Of a stretch of 64,000 nt of DNA, positions 37,143-49,343 are shown piece by piece (position 1 is the stretch's first letter; every line of letters starts with the position of its first letter). This stretch comes from Terana coerulea (taxonomy: Eukaryota > Basidiomycota > Agaricomycetes > Polyporales > Phanerochaetaceae): NCBI GenBank assembly GCA_024811115.1, contig JAKOGH010000008.1, positions 1 through 64,000 of the forward strand, written 5' to 3'. The notes beneath the pieces are model-generated. The model was not told the origin of the DNA and ran no database searches. It saw nothing but the letters and a program-made list of their open reading frames with translations. The position numbers and the translations under genes are program-made.

Positions 37143-38563
37143 ATGTCTATCACTTCGGAAAAGTTCTTCAACGTCGCGGCACCCAACGTTCCGTACTTCA
37201 CGCCGGCGCAGTTTCCCGCTGCAGGTACTGCCCTCGACCCCCAGCCGGACAACAAGCCCATCCCGAAGCTGTTCCAGCCCATTAAGATTCGCGGAGCTGA
37301 ATTCCAGAATCGCATCTGGGTACGTTATGTGTCGTTGCGTTGAGCTACGCTTGTCTCAACTCTGCACTTTCCAGCTTGCACCTCTCTGCCAATACTCCGC
37401 GAAGAATGGCGTCCCCACTGCTTGGCACATGGCTCACAGTAAGTCGCAGGTCGCTTTGGGCGCACACCATTTCTTGATACACCTTGCAACAGTTGGTGGC
37501 ATTGTCATGCGTGGACCCTCGCTTGTCATGGTAGAGGCTACCGCCGTTCTTCCCGAGGGCCGTATCACCCCCGAGGACGTCGGCATCTGGAACGACGAGC
37601 AGGCCGCTGCCTGGAAGGAGATTGTCACCTTCGCACACTCGCAGAACCAGAAGATCGGCATTCAGCTCGCGCACTCGGGCCGCAAGGGCTCCATGGTTGC
37701 GCCCTGGCTCTCCTTCAGCCAGGCCGCGTCCGTTGAGCAGGACGGTTGGCCTGAGGAGGTTCTTGCCCCCAGCGACGTCCCGCACGCTCCAAGCTACTGC
37801 CGCCCCAAGGCCCTCACCGCCGAGGGCATCGAACGCTTGAAGCAGGGCTTCGTCGACGCGACGAAGCGTGCGCTCGAGGCGGGCTTCGACGTCATCGAGA
37901 TCCATTCCGCGCACGGCTACATGCTTCACCAGTTTTTGAGCCCGATCTCGAACAGGCGCACGGACAACTATGGTGGAAGCTTTGAGAACCGCACTCGCCT
38001 GCATGTTGAGATCGTCGATGCTGTCCGTGCGATCATTCCCAAGGAGATGCCTCTCTTCATGCGGTACGTTCAGCTTACTCCTTTACGCCAGCCCCAGTCA
38101 CTTATTCTTTCCCTTTAGTATCTCCGGCAGCGACCTGCTCGAGAGTACTCTTCCCGATGAGCCTTCCTGGAAGGTCGAAGACTCCGCCAAGCTCGCACTT
38201 CTCGTCGCCGAGCACGGCGTTGACGTCCTCGACGTCTCCTCCGGCGGCGTACACCCCCTGCAAGAGCTTGGCCTCGTCGCCCGGGGCAAGAACCCGGCGT
38301 ACCAGGCGCCCCTCTCCGCGCACATCAAGGCCGCCGTTAACGGCAAGATCCTCGTCACCGTCGTCGGCGGCATCAACAACGGCGCGCTCGCGCAGTCCGT
38401 GCTCGACGACAACTCGGCGGACGTCGTGTTCGTCGGCCGCCACTTCCAGAAGCACCCCGGCGCGGTGTGGCAGTTCGCGGAGGAGCTCGGGGTCACGATC
38501 ACGCAGCCCCACCAGATCGAGTGGGGCTTCTTCGGCCGTGGTGTTGGCAGGAAGAGGAATTAG
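37143..38563 (+). CDS. Old Yellow Enzyme family ene-reductase (YqjM-like)
   Basis: FMN-dependent NADPH oxidoreductase that reduces activated C=C bonds. ATG 37143; introns 37320-37374, 37439-37492, 38064-38118; stop 38561-38563; all junctions in frame. Motifs: LAPLCQYSAKNG (the Cys typical of the YqjM type), AWHMAHIGGI, EATAVLPEGRITPEDVGIW, IGIQLAHSGRKGS, EIHSAHGYMLHQFLSP with NRRTDNYGGSFENR (substrate His and FMN contacts), VSSGGVHP, VTVVGGI and VFVGRHFQKHP (phosphate binding). The Cys in PLCQYS and the short barrel point to the class III group rather than yeast OYE1. Third codon positions are strongly G/C-biased, which suggests high expression. Confidence 0.92.
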
Positions 38564-38909
38564 ACGGGGTACTCATATTGTAAAAGTAAGCTGAGGGGGT
38601 TGTATAGCATAATACGTACATTAGGGCAAGTGGTGGCCAAAGTGTTTGAATATACCGTTATAGATCTTATGTAGTTATCCCTGTCGTACACCTCGTAATG
38701 TATCCGTTGATCTAATCGCCGAATTATTTTCGTGGTCCCTGTTTTCAGCATGAAAGGAACACGTCGGTATGACAGCGCTACATTGAAGGAGAACAAATGC
38801 AAAACATCCGTGAAGGATTAAGCTACAAACAAAAGCGACCTATAGATACAACCAGAACCCCGATGACATGGGCGTTACAAAATCCAGGACACCTACTACA
38901 AGTGTCCTG
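38564..38909. other. Intergenic between convergent genes
   Basis: 346 bp between the stop codons of the Old Yellow Enzyme and the third WW-like paralogue; AT-richer, consistent with 3' untranslated DNA. Confidence 0.4.
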
Positions 38910-41564
38910 TCACACAGGCGACTCCTCAGCCTTGACTTGTTTCTCGTCAATACAAACCGAATCCTTCCTCTCGGAGCTAACACACGTGCTACTGCTCGAT
39001 TGCGTTGATTGTCTCTTCAGCTCCTCGGACCCCCGGTGGACAGAGTCGGTGTCCATGGTCGTCGTGGTTGTGGTCGCCGTGTTCTTGCGCCGCCGGAAGC
39101 GCTGCGCGATACGCTGCCCCCGGCTGACGCCCTCCACATCGCCACCACGTATCCAACCCCGTAAGGTCCCGGACAACATCTTCATAAGGCGCATATAGGC
39201 TGAGTCTTCGGGGAGGTTGTCTCCCACTCGAGGTAGAGGAGCAGCGATACCATGAGTGCGAGGAACGCGAGGACGACTCCCAGCGAGATCCTCGTCGGTA
39301 TGTCGGTATCGTCGAAGAATACGAATATCATAGCGATGAGGAAGGTGATCATACTGAAAGATCGAGTTAAAGACTGGTTATGCTGCAGAGTCAGCGGTGC
39401 TCGCTCACCTCCACAGGAACAATGCAGTCGGCAGACTGGCATATGGATTAACGCATGTTCACACCTGAATGAGTGGGCTTTGTGTCTCGTACCTGTATGC
39501 AACAGCCACTGTCGACAGCCCGATTAAGCGTCCGTCCCGCTTTTCGAGGTAGTCCAACTGCAAGACTGATGAGCGATGATACCCACACCGCGAGTACGTT
39601 TACCTACACCAACTTCTGCTTGTCCATGAGCGTGATGGCGATGACGCCTACTGAGAATCTGGCAGACGATGTAGATGAACAAGCTCAGGATCGCGGAGAT
39701 GTAGCTGAAGATCTGGGCCGCGCTCTTGTTCGGGCTGTCTGTGTCGATGCTGTTGATAGCCAGGAATCCTACGTTGGCGGAGAGCAACACGGTTGCCTGG
39801 CAGACAAAACATTTAATTAGTCCGATGCTTCAAGTTTGGCATACGGATGGCACATACGGGAGTAATCGAGTTTTCCCAGTCCCTTTTCAGACCCGAGATG
39901 AACTGCCGCCATCCGGCATAGTGGACTGTTCCGTCGACGTATAGCTGTTCAATTTCCTTCATATACACGAGGGGCATGAAAATAGCAGCGGTGAGAGCAG
40001 GGTGAATAGGAAGGAGCGGGGTAGAGTAGGCGCGTCCTCGAAGGCGCTCGAATTTCGCGACAAACGCGCGCCTGGTTCACCGTAGAAGTGGAGGAACCTT
40101 TCGTGATCTAACAGTCCATAACAATGAGCATGGTGAATGGTTGGTGCAAAAGATGGAACTCACAAAGATTGGCATTCAGTCGTGCTGAGAAATTGATATA
40201 AGCTGAAGCTATCTGCGGGTAGATGTTTCCAAGGCTTACCGGCCAGTTGCGTATGATACTTGTTTAGTTCATTTGCTGTCGAGAGCGGGATATGCCACTT
40301 TAGGACATGTACAAACTATTTCGCATGATAATGGCGCACCGTTTGCCTTATCGAGACACCGCGCCAGATGCCCAATAGTCTCCGGATCGTACGGGAACAA
40401 CGAAGAGGCGGAGGTGATGGTATCTATCGAGAAATATTTAGTAGCAGTACAACATTAGCTAGCCAGTACAAACGTACCGCATAGACCGTAGTTGAACTCA
40501 TCTCTTAGCTCTTGCAAAATGGCCCTTGGCAGGCCATGGTGATTCGGGAAGAACTCGACATGTGTCCTATGGCGCGTGAGCTAGAGTAGCATATGTAACA
40601 ACAATGTCATACCAGAACTGATAGCGAACGGACATTTCTACGCATGTGTTATTCTCAGCGTAGGATCAAACAGTGGAAAACTACTCACGAAGATGCGTCT
40701 CCGATACGACTGCTCTCCTATCTTGGGTGCACAAGGAGGCATCGACTTCATCAAACCAGAACACAGACTGCCTGTCCATGTTCGCGAGATAGTACGCTAT
40801 TGCCCACTCGCCTTCGCTCCAGGATTTACTCAGCACAATTTCAGTGCCCAGTGGAGCAGCCCTTAGTTCTATTTGCGCGGATAAGCAGCCGAACAACAAG
40901 TCTGCGGCAGCATCTATCTGCTCCTGAACTTCTGGATCTTGAATGTTGGACATAGTGATCACCGACTAGGGCGATCATGAGCCACGGCACCCCAAAATAC
41001 CCAACGTACGTACCCGAGCAGTATCACGATAGTAAAGATTCCCCTCTGGACATACGTGAGGTAACCAGCTCCCCGGTGCATATTGTCTGAAAGGTAATAA
41101 TTAGCTGGTAGTATGCAAGGGTAAGACGTATCTCACTGCTTGAAGGTAGTTTGTAATGGCGCAATCATCCGAACAGTCGACTCTCCATCTTTTGGGCTAC
41201 CCTATTGTTAGTTATTGGTCCACAACTCGAATAGAAACACTCACTAGTGAACCGTGCGCCAAAAGTACTTCTCGTTTTCAAGGTCTGTTGGCGAGAACGG
41301 TACGATCTTCAGCCCATTATAGGGTATCGCGCTGAGGCTGACTGGCACGGCCGCGTTTAAGCCGTAGGTATAATAACTTGTTGACGTGGTCGGCGATATT
41401 TCCTCGAATTCATGAGGGTCCGTCTGGAGCTCAGAAGTGAAGAGGGGAAGGGACGGGGAAGGTGATCGAGTCGACACGTATGCCGGAGTGGGGACCGACA
41501 ACGTCTTGGTTCTTCGGCTTATAGCGATTGACGTCTGGCGCGAATTCGGGCCGGACCACCGCAC
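38910..41564 (-). CDS. WW-like/membrane protein, paralogue 3
   Basis: Third member of the family at 1-4955, same strand. From the 5' side: a diverged N-terminal exon (about 41244-41564, start uncertain), WW-like YAPGSWLPHVCPEGNLYYRD (about 41035-41090), AIAYYLANMDRQSVFWFDEV (about 40745-40805), THVEFFPNHHGLPRA (about 40520-40565), DTITSASSLFPYD (about 40385-40425), FYGEPGARLSRNSSAF (about 40040-40095), LYVDGTVHYAGWRQFISGLK, then hydrophobic segments ATVLLSANVGFLAINSI, FSYISAILSLFIYIVCQIL and FLIAMIFVFF plus VVLAFLALMVSLLLYLEW. The tail (NLPEDSAYMRLMKMLSGTLR) is Thr/Ser-rich and basic. One base appears to be missing at CCC 39223-39225. It has diverged more than copies 1 and 2 have from each other. 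Confidence 0.7.
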
Positions 41565-42250
41565 ACCCCACCACTACCGTCGGGCGACGGTATACTAGAC
41601 ATTTCGCGGTCCGTGAACGAAACGCACGACGATATCCTAGGTCGAGCAGAACTTTCGGATGAAGGGCGAAGGCAAGAGAGCTGCAGAGACCTCGGTCAGG
41701 CTTCCATGCACCAAGCTGAAGCCTGAGAGCCACCGAGAGCACAGCCTGGGAAACGTGATCTGCCATGAGGCAGCTGGTCTGGGTTCTGAGAAGGTGCGTA
41801 ATGGAAAAGAGTTGGACGTGATAGGCACAGCACTCACCAGCGCGTATCGATAAGTCTAACTTTGCCGTGTAATTGGATGGGTAGAAACATATCTAGCCTC
41901 TCATAGTAAGGTACCTGGTAGATGAGAACAAGTTCAGTAGCTTTGCTGCTCGACGACATTGTCATCAGCCTGAGAGAGAGCTGTAAAAACATTACCAGGA
42001 AAGCCCGAGGTCTACGGACTCATCAAGCGGAACTGGCTGATAGCGCCGTCACGGTGCACACGCCCGTCGCCCGTCCATCAGCCACACTGCTCCGAGCGGA
42101 GGTAAAGTGACCCTCACACGTAACCACCGCTCCAGATAGACAGAAATAATTTAGTCTCGAATTAACAGTGTATCTTTTCGTAGGTCCAGAACTTCCAGCT
42201 GTACAATATCCCTGTCGATGTCGAGGTCTCCCAGCCCTTTCAGACATACC
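41565..42250. other. Intergenic, no gene recognised
   Basis: 5' flank of the WW-like paralogue 3 and 3' flank of coatomer alpha. The 41637-41850 stretch is open on both strands but shows no family resemblance. Confidence 0.4.
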
Positions 42251-45200
42251 TTACGACCGCGGCGCAGGCAGCCCTGAGGAAGGCGCGCCGATCTCCGTCA
42301 GCTGGACCAGCGAGTCTAGCTGACCCTTGTACTGGGGCAGGTACGCCGCATCGGTGTATGGGCAGCGGACCGCCGGTGAGCCCTTGTAGATGGGCGTGTA
42401 GCTGGCCGCGCAGACTTCGAATTCGGTGAACTCGTCGTACGAGATCTCGACAGCGTTGCGAGGGTTGCGATCTCCGGCAGCGATTCGTTGTCTCGCCTAT
42501 TTCAAAATTAGTAATGGTTTTCCGGAGCGGAATGAAATACCATACCTGTGCAACAATTTTGGGATCCGGGTTGAGCTCGAGCAGACGGCGCGCAAACTTG
42601 GCGGCGGTGGCATGGTTGTTCGCCTTGGCGAAGACGCCGATAGCACTGCGGAGGGCAATCTGCAGATGCGCAGGCTGCATCTGGCAATGCGTGAAGTAGG
42701 CTGCCAACTCAAGACTCCGGCGGACGTTGTCGGGGTCTTCTTGGGCGACGCGTCTCCGCTCGAGTTCAATCGAGACACCAAGCAAGTACTCGCGCGCCAT
42801 AGTGACAAGGTCACGCCACTACAGAACTTCATCAGTTACCGCCGGCCGGAAGATGGAGACACGCTTACCTCCTTCGCTTCAGCGTCGGTGGATACAGGAA
42901 CCAGGATCAAGCTTTTAAGGGCAGCCTGGAAAACAAGTTGTGCATCTGCAAGCCTGTTGCCTGACACCGCTCGGAAGCCTTCGGCAAGGTCGGATCGTAT
43001 GGTAGTGAGAGTTTTGACGGCGACTGGTAGAACGCGGCTTGGAGCCGACTCGGAGGGGTTGCGCCGCACGTGCAGCTGCAGTGGTGGTAATGAGGCCAAA
43101 GGTGAAAGGTAGACATGAGCGGCCTGGTATGTGCCGACAAACAAAGGTTTGAGCTCCGCAAAGTTGACAACACCAAATTGCCGGTTGAGTAGCTAGAAAA
43201 GATAGATGGTGAGCGCAGCGAACAATAAATGGGCACGTCTCGAAAACACACCTGCATTGCGGACTCGAACGATCCCGCTGCTACATGATCGCCCGCGAAC
43301 GGCGAGTTGCGTGTCCAGAGTTCGGGTTCGCTAACGCCCGGCGACGCCCCAGGACCGAGCTCAACGACCTCTTCAGCCTCTTCTGCCTGTTCGCCATCAG
43401 CCTCAGCTTCCTCCGCACCAGCATCCAAATCCCATCCATCCGCATCGGCTTCGAGGTCCTCGGCCTCGGCCTCCTTCGCCCAGGCATCCAGAGCAGAAGA
43501 GGCAGCTGCTCCTGAGTCATGGCCGTTCACATAGGGTACGTCGGCGCCACCCTCCAGTCCACCATTCGCAAGTGCGCGGTCGAAGACGCTCTCGCTTGCC
43601 GAGATGGTGGGCCAGTTGAGATCGGTAGTGGGAGTGACGATCGGTGGCGGCTTCAGGGTCGACATTCCGTATACGGGCACATCATCGACGTCTGCCTCCG
43701 TTAAGCCAGCTGCCTCCAGAATCTCTAAAGCAACATCCTCCAAACCATTGGTCTTGGCCGTCAAGTAGGCAAGGGGGTCTATCTTTGGTGTCAGCTCGGC
43801 TGCGCGATGTCGACTTACACTTTTACTCACAAAGGCCGACGTCTCTCAGAACGGCGATTCTGCCCAAGACATCGCCTGCATATAGCGCATTGTGGAAACG
43901 TGACATCGGGTCGCCCCTCGAATCGGCAATCTTCTGCATCTTGGCCAGCTTGTCGGTGCTGCCCGTTGCAAGGTACAAGAATGACAGCCGGTCGAAGTTC
44001 TTGGTTTGCTGGTATGCCTTCTCGACGACCTAGAGCACGCTGTCAGATTCAAATGGCGAAAAGTATCTCGTGCTATTGACCTTGTGGTTGCCTTGCTTCA
44101 GTGCTGCCTGAGCCAGACGCTCCCAGCTGTCTGGTCGGTTGATAGCCTTCGCAGTCTCTAGAGCAACATCCAGGTTGCCACATTCTATGGCGAGGTCGAA
44201 GCGAGTGTTTTTGTCTTGTACAAAGTGCAGTGCAATCTACAAGTCCACAACCCCCATAATGTGAGAAATTGATGGTCCCATATTAGTCGCATCACGCACC
44301 TCGGGGAAACCTTTTTGTTGCAAGTACGCAATGATACTCTGTCCGAGAAGGTTAGAAGTACGGATGATGTACAACATTTCCTCGTAGTTGTTGCGGAGAA
44401 GGGCGAGCTTGAAGCGGTACTCAGTGGGGTCAATCGTGATGGTCCTCGGGCGAGCAGAACGATCAAGGCAGTGCACGGTCTTGCCCTTGACGCGAGTGAG
44501 ATACACTGGGTTGTCAAGCGTGCAAATCACACCGTGGTCACTGAATGACGTTCAGAGTGAGTGCGCAAAAATCGACTGAAAAATGCTCACCCCTGCGCAA
44601 GACAGTACTTGATGTGGTTGAGCGTGGAGTAAATGAAGACGCCTGAGTCGTCCCAAGCTCCTGACTTGATACGGATAGTCTCATGAATGAGAGTGCTCTG
44701 CGAGAAGTTCTTGTTCGCAATAGTGATAGCTGACGGTTACAAACTTAGTGCATGCGTAGATGTGGTGATGGCGAGTCTACTTACTGTGTTTGCTGAGAAG
44801 AGCAACGAGAGAACCATCAGCACTCCAGATCACGTATTTTACCGGAGGAGTGTTAATCTCGGCGATTGTCTTCTGCTGCTGAATGTCGTATAGAACGACG
44901 GCCGTAGGCGAACTGAGGATGAGGCTGGCGGTTCCTCCGTAGAACAGATCGTTGGTCTGGACAGGGCATTTGATGGACTTCACGACTGAGTTGGATAGAT
45001 CGCGGACTTCGATGAGCTGCAGATTGGTTAACTTCGTTGCTACATATAGGCTCGGAAACAGAGCGCACCTGGCTGGTCTTGTTCAAGACAGCGAACCTAT
45101 TCCGAGCAACGAAAATGGATGCCTGACCACTTCCCCGTTTTCCTTCGGTTGACGAATCCTTCACCTCCCCAACTGCATCCTTCGGTAATGAAGTCAGCTC

Positions 45201-46609
45201 AAATAGACCATTGTCGGAAGATATGGTGACCACAACCGCGCGCTCGGCCGGGTTGTAGCTCAAGGTCCGTGGGGGCACGTAGGGACTGCCAAACTTGCGA
45301 ATGCTGAGCAGACCGATGTCCGAGCCGGTGTTTATGTCGTATGAGCGGACGTATTTGTCGCGGACGTAGTACAGCATGTCGCCGTGCATCGCAAATGCGG
45401 GGCGCTCTCGCTCTAGCTTGAAGACGATGAGACCATTGTCGTGACCTATCAAAGTGAGTCGATACTAGCAAGTCCTATCATGCGTGAACACCTACCAGCC
45501 GCAAACAGGTTAAGCTCGGGATGCGCTGCCAGTACCCAGAATCGGTCGTGTTCCCTTCGGAATGTCTGAACTGCAGAGCGCTTCGTCAAGTCCCAAACCC
45601 GAACAGTCTTGTCTTCACCACACGAGACGATCAACTCGTGTTTCGGGTGGAACAGAGCAGTAGAGACATTGTTGAAGTGCCCTCTGCACGAATCCACCTC
45701 CCAAGCCTTAGTCTCGCTCATCCTCCATATCTTGATTTGGCGGTCATCGGCGGCTGAGACTATCAAGGGAAGGGTAGGGTGGAATGTCGCAAAGTTGACG
45801 CCGCGGTCGTGACCCTCCAGGACATACTTGACTGTAGAGAAGTTGTCGAAGGTATCGAAAGTTCCCGGTGCACTATTCGGAGTGTTCTTGCGAAGACCAG
45901 AAATATCCCATACACGAACGGTTTGGTCTTGAGACGCCGAGACTATTAAGTCTTCCTTAGGATGGAACTGCGCGGACATTACATAGTGCGAATGGCCGGT
46001 AAGAATGGCAATGCAGTTGCGGGAGGTGCTATTCCAGATGCGGATCGTTTGGTCGTCTGAACACGAGAGCTGCAGCAAGGTCAGTCGCGACTCGTCTAGT
46101 GGACGTTTGTCAATCTTACAATCCACGGCATCTCATGATGGAACTGTACGCTTCGGACGTAGTCCAAATGTCCGTGAAGTGTGTACAGACAACGACGATT
46201 TTGTGGTCGGATGTCTAGGACACGTCAGGCTTCGCTGGAAGATATCTGCAATAGCGTTCTCACCCCAGACTTTGATCTTATAGTCGTCGCCCCCAGATAC
46301 GAGGAGTGCTCTCGTTGGGTGAATCGCAACAGCACGGACAGGTCCTTTATCGCGCCTTCAGTTTGAAAGATCATAACCGAGAATTGCTGCAGCGTACCTT
46401 CATGCTCCTCAAACCTGTCCACCAAAACGCCCATCCGGTAGTTCCATAGTTGCACGCTACCATTGTGCAAAGACGCGGCAAGTAGCGGCTGAGTCGGATG
46501 GAAAGCTAAACCTGTTTCTTGCGAAACGTGAATCCGGAGGAAGTGCCATTGGAACCATGTCTGACGCACCCTTCACGCGGTTGCTCTTCGACTCGAATTT
46601 CGTTAGCAT
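42251..46609 (-). CDS. COP1: Coatomer subunit alpha (COPI)
   Basis: Scaffold of the COPI coat for Golgi-to-ER traffic, acting with the beta-prime subunit. ATG at 46609 ([14 protein letters not shown], then an intron). N-terminal WD40 propeller: [37 protein letters not shown], [107 protein letters not shown]. The second beta-propeller/solenoid includes DYKTFGAPV-like and [17 protein letters not shown]; an acidic linker ([20 protein letters not shown]) precedes the C-terminal domain, which ends [20 protein letters not shown], stop 42251-42253. More than ten short introns; no frame errors were noticed. Essential in yeast. Confidence 0.93.
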
Positions 46610-47054
46610 GACAGACATTTTGAGGGTCGTCGAGGGCTCAAGAGCCGCGGTCGGGAGTGTTTCAAGTCGGAGAGGGAGTGAAGTTCAGCACCAGCTGGAA
46701 AGAATAGCGACAGGTTCTCCAGCTGCTGTGCTCGTGTTATGGGATAGGTATATGGAGTCTATGCAACGTCCGAAGCGACGTGGCTCATCTCATGGGCGCC
46801 TGGTGTCAGTTAGCCATTGCTTACCATTACTGACGTTGCTTAATTAAGTAAGCGCACCATAGTGACTGGGTAACAACTATTGAAGGACGGCTTCAAGCGA
46901 GTAAGCGGCTGTGGTAAGTTCGGACCCGAACCGCCGCCCGCTGTCTTATACCCCATCCCTCACCATAAACTGGGCCTGCCCTATTAAAACAACCTTCCAC
47001 CTTCCGGTAGAGGTTCTGATTGCAAAGTATAGGAAGCTTGACTTCCTTTGTCTC
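46610..47054. promoter_or_regulatory. Shared divergent promoter: coatomer alpha / XPG-family nuclease
   Basis: 445 bp between two divergent start codons. CTATTAAAAC at about 46980-46990 may serve as a TATA-like element for the nuclease. No ACGCGT is present. Confidence 0.4.
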
Positions 47055-49068
47055 ATGGGAGTGCTTGGTCTCACTCCTTTTCTGCAGAAAGCTTGGCAAG
47101 TGACTTTGTCATAGTTTCGCTGTTTAATCTGAAGCTTACGACCGCATTTTCAGTCCAGATGTACTTAGGACCCTACCCAACAGACTTAAGGAACTTGGAG
47201 GGAAGAAGATTATTTTGTGGGTCAATGAGATAGTCATGTTCGACGCATATTGACCTCTAGCGAAAAGTGATGGAACTCTCATAACACAACGTCTTCACTT
47301 CGCACCTATGCCTCATCAGCATAGGCATGTCCTTGGATGGTACCGAATAATCCAAGAGCTGAAAGAGTCCGGAGTATCAGCAATTTGTGTATTCGATGGC
47401 CGGAATCGAACTCTTGCCAAGCAAATGGAGGTACGCTCATGCATCCAACGTTTGTACGACCACCGCTAACCTCGCTCAATCCCCAGGTGGACCGTCGCCG
47501 TGCTGTCAGAACAATGACAGCAGCAAGAGGTCGATTGGAAGCCGACCGCCTCACGCATCTCGACAAGTTGTCTGTCGCAGTCGAGACATGGAACAGCCTG
47601 GACAGTAACGAAAAGGAGGCCACTGCAAGCGCACTGCGCAACGTCATTCATGAACCTACCCCGTCTTCTCCTACGCCAAGCTACGTACATGGTACGTTAG
47701 AGTTACCCAGCGACTTGGAAGTCGACCAGGACTCTGCTTTGCATCGCCGCTTGGAGTACGAGGCGTTTAGCGAGATATATGGCGACATTCGGGAGGATGA
47801 GTTGTCCGAACTTTTGACGAAAGCAGGAGTACCAGTGAGTGCATCCGGAGAACTCGAGACTGACAGCGTCCATGCAGCGGCGTCAGATTCGCCGCATGTG
47901 AACCCTCTTGTCAACACGAAAAGCCATCCTGAGGACCTTCCTGCTCTAGAGCACTTGTCTCTGGAAACTTCACCACCCTCGGAAGAGGAGGACCTGCCGC
48001 GTCTGACTGAAGAAATCCAAGCCGACATCCCATCCCCTGAACTGCCTCAGTCGACGGCTGTCATGACAACTCCCGAAGACGTCAAGTCCGCTCTTACCGA
48101 GATGTACATCGAATTTAAAGCCAGCATAGGCCATTTGCAACCGCTATCATCTACAACCGCCGCACCTCCTGCACCCCAATCCTCTGGAGAAGAGGGTACG
48201 GACGCCAGGACAGAATACCTCATGTCCAAGACGCAACATCAGCTTACATTGGAAGAGGGTTTGTTTTGGTCTAAAATCGCAGACTCTATTGTCGGAGAGG
48301 ACGTTGGGGAAGTGGCAAGAACGCTCGCAGAGAAGAGCCGAGTATTATCTGCATCTTACGCTCGTCGCACGAACCCACCCACAGAACAAACGTACGCTGA
48401 AAGCAAAGAGATCTTGCAGGCCATGGGCGTGCCTTGCATTGAGTCCAGCGGACCGTTCGAGGCAGAGGCTCTCGCTGCGTCCGTCGTGCTACATGGTCAG
48501 GCGGACTTCGTTGCCAGCGAGGATACGGTATTTTCTCTCACACTATTTTAGTCGTTCTTGCTGCTGATAGTATATCCCGCAGGATGTTGTGGTATACGGG
48601 GCTCCCATGGTCCGTAATATATCGAAGCGGACCGACCCGATCGTCATCATTGACGGTTCGGACATCCCGACGGCGTTGCAGCTTGATCACGACCAATTCG
48701 TCGACTTTGCGCTGCTGCTTGGAACTGACTTCTCGCAGCGCATTAAAAACGTCGGACCCCAACGTGCGCTCAAGTTTATTCGAGAACACGGCTCCATCGA
48801 GCAAATACTACAACGCGAGACTCAGTATCCACCTCGCATGCCGGCTGCCTCGTACCTTCAGCAAGTAGAAGTTGCACGAGCGGTTTTCCATACTTTGCCC
48901 CCTGTGCCCGATGCATCAGCTTTGGAAGAAGTGCAGGCGGACGAATCAGCGGTACAAGAGATCTTGCAGAAGTACGACCTTTGGGAGGATGTTTCCCATG
49001 AGTTCCAGTGGAACTATAGCCTAGCGCTGTCCGGGAACTATTTCGAAGACAATCCCGCCGTTGCGTGA
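47055..49068 (+). CDS. XPG/FEN-family structure-specific nuclease (Rad2 family)
   Basis: PIN-like metal-dependent nuclease of the Rad2/FEN1/XPG family. ATG 47055 (MGVLGLTPFLQKAC). The N-region continues PDVLRTLPNRLKELGGKKII, FDGTLITQRLHFAPMPHQHR, ICVFDGRNRTLAKQME. A spacer of about 240 residues, acidic and Ser/Pro-rich, precedes the I-region: ILQAMGVPCIESSGPFEAEA, ADFVASEDTDVVVYGAP, then the helix-hairpin-helix part LLGTDFSQRIKNVGPQRALK. Conserved acids are visible (FDG, EAEA, SEDTD, GTDF). Introns 47096-47153 (GC-AG type), 47217-47267, 47431-47486, 48528-48582. The long spacer is more XPG- than FEN1-like. Substrate is not predictable from sequence. Confidence 0.88.
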
Positions 49069-49343
49069 CCTCAACGGTGATCGAGCGGTCAAGACATGCA
49101 TGGCGGCAGCACGAGCATGACCTGCTTCTCCTTCTCGGTTCTTCTTCGGAGCTCCGTATTGAAGCCGTTCCTCATAGGATGAAGCTTTACCTCTATCCCG
49201 TACACCACTTGTGCCTGTTCCATCTCGGTCATACCCCTTCGACGCATCTGAAGTCGGTCATGAGACCAGGCCAGGTTCCCCAGAAAGATGTATATTCCCC
49301 CGTCAGTCGAAATGAAATTATATATCAATCTCAGAGCTCTCCA

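Noticed and set aside
37345..38512. Long minus ORFs (up to 219 codons) opposite the Old Yellow Enzyme
   Set aside because: Shadow of a GC-biased coding strand; the plus strand has clear domain motifs.
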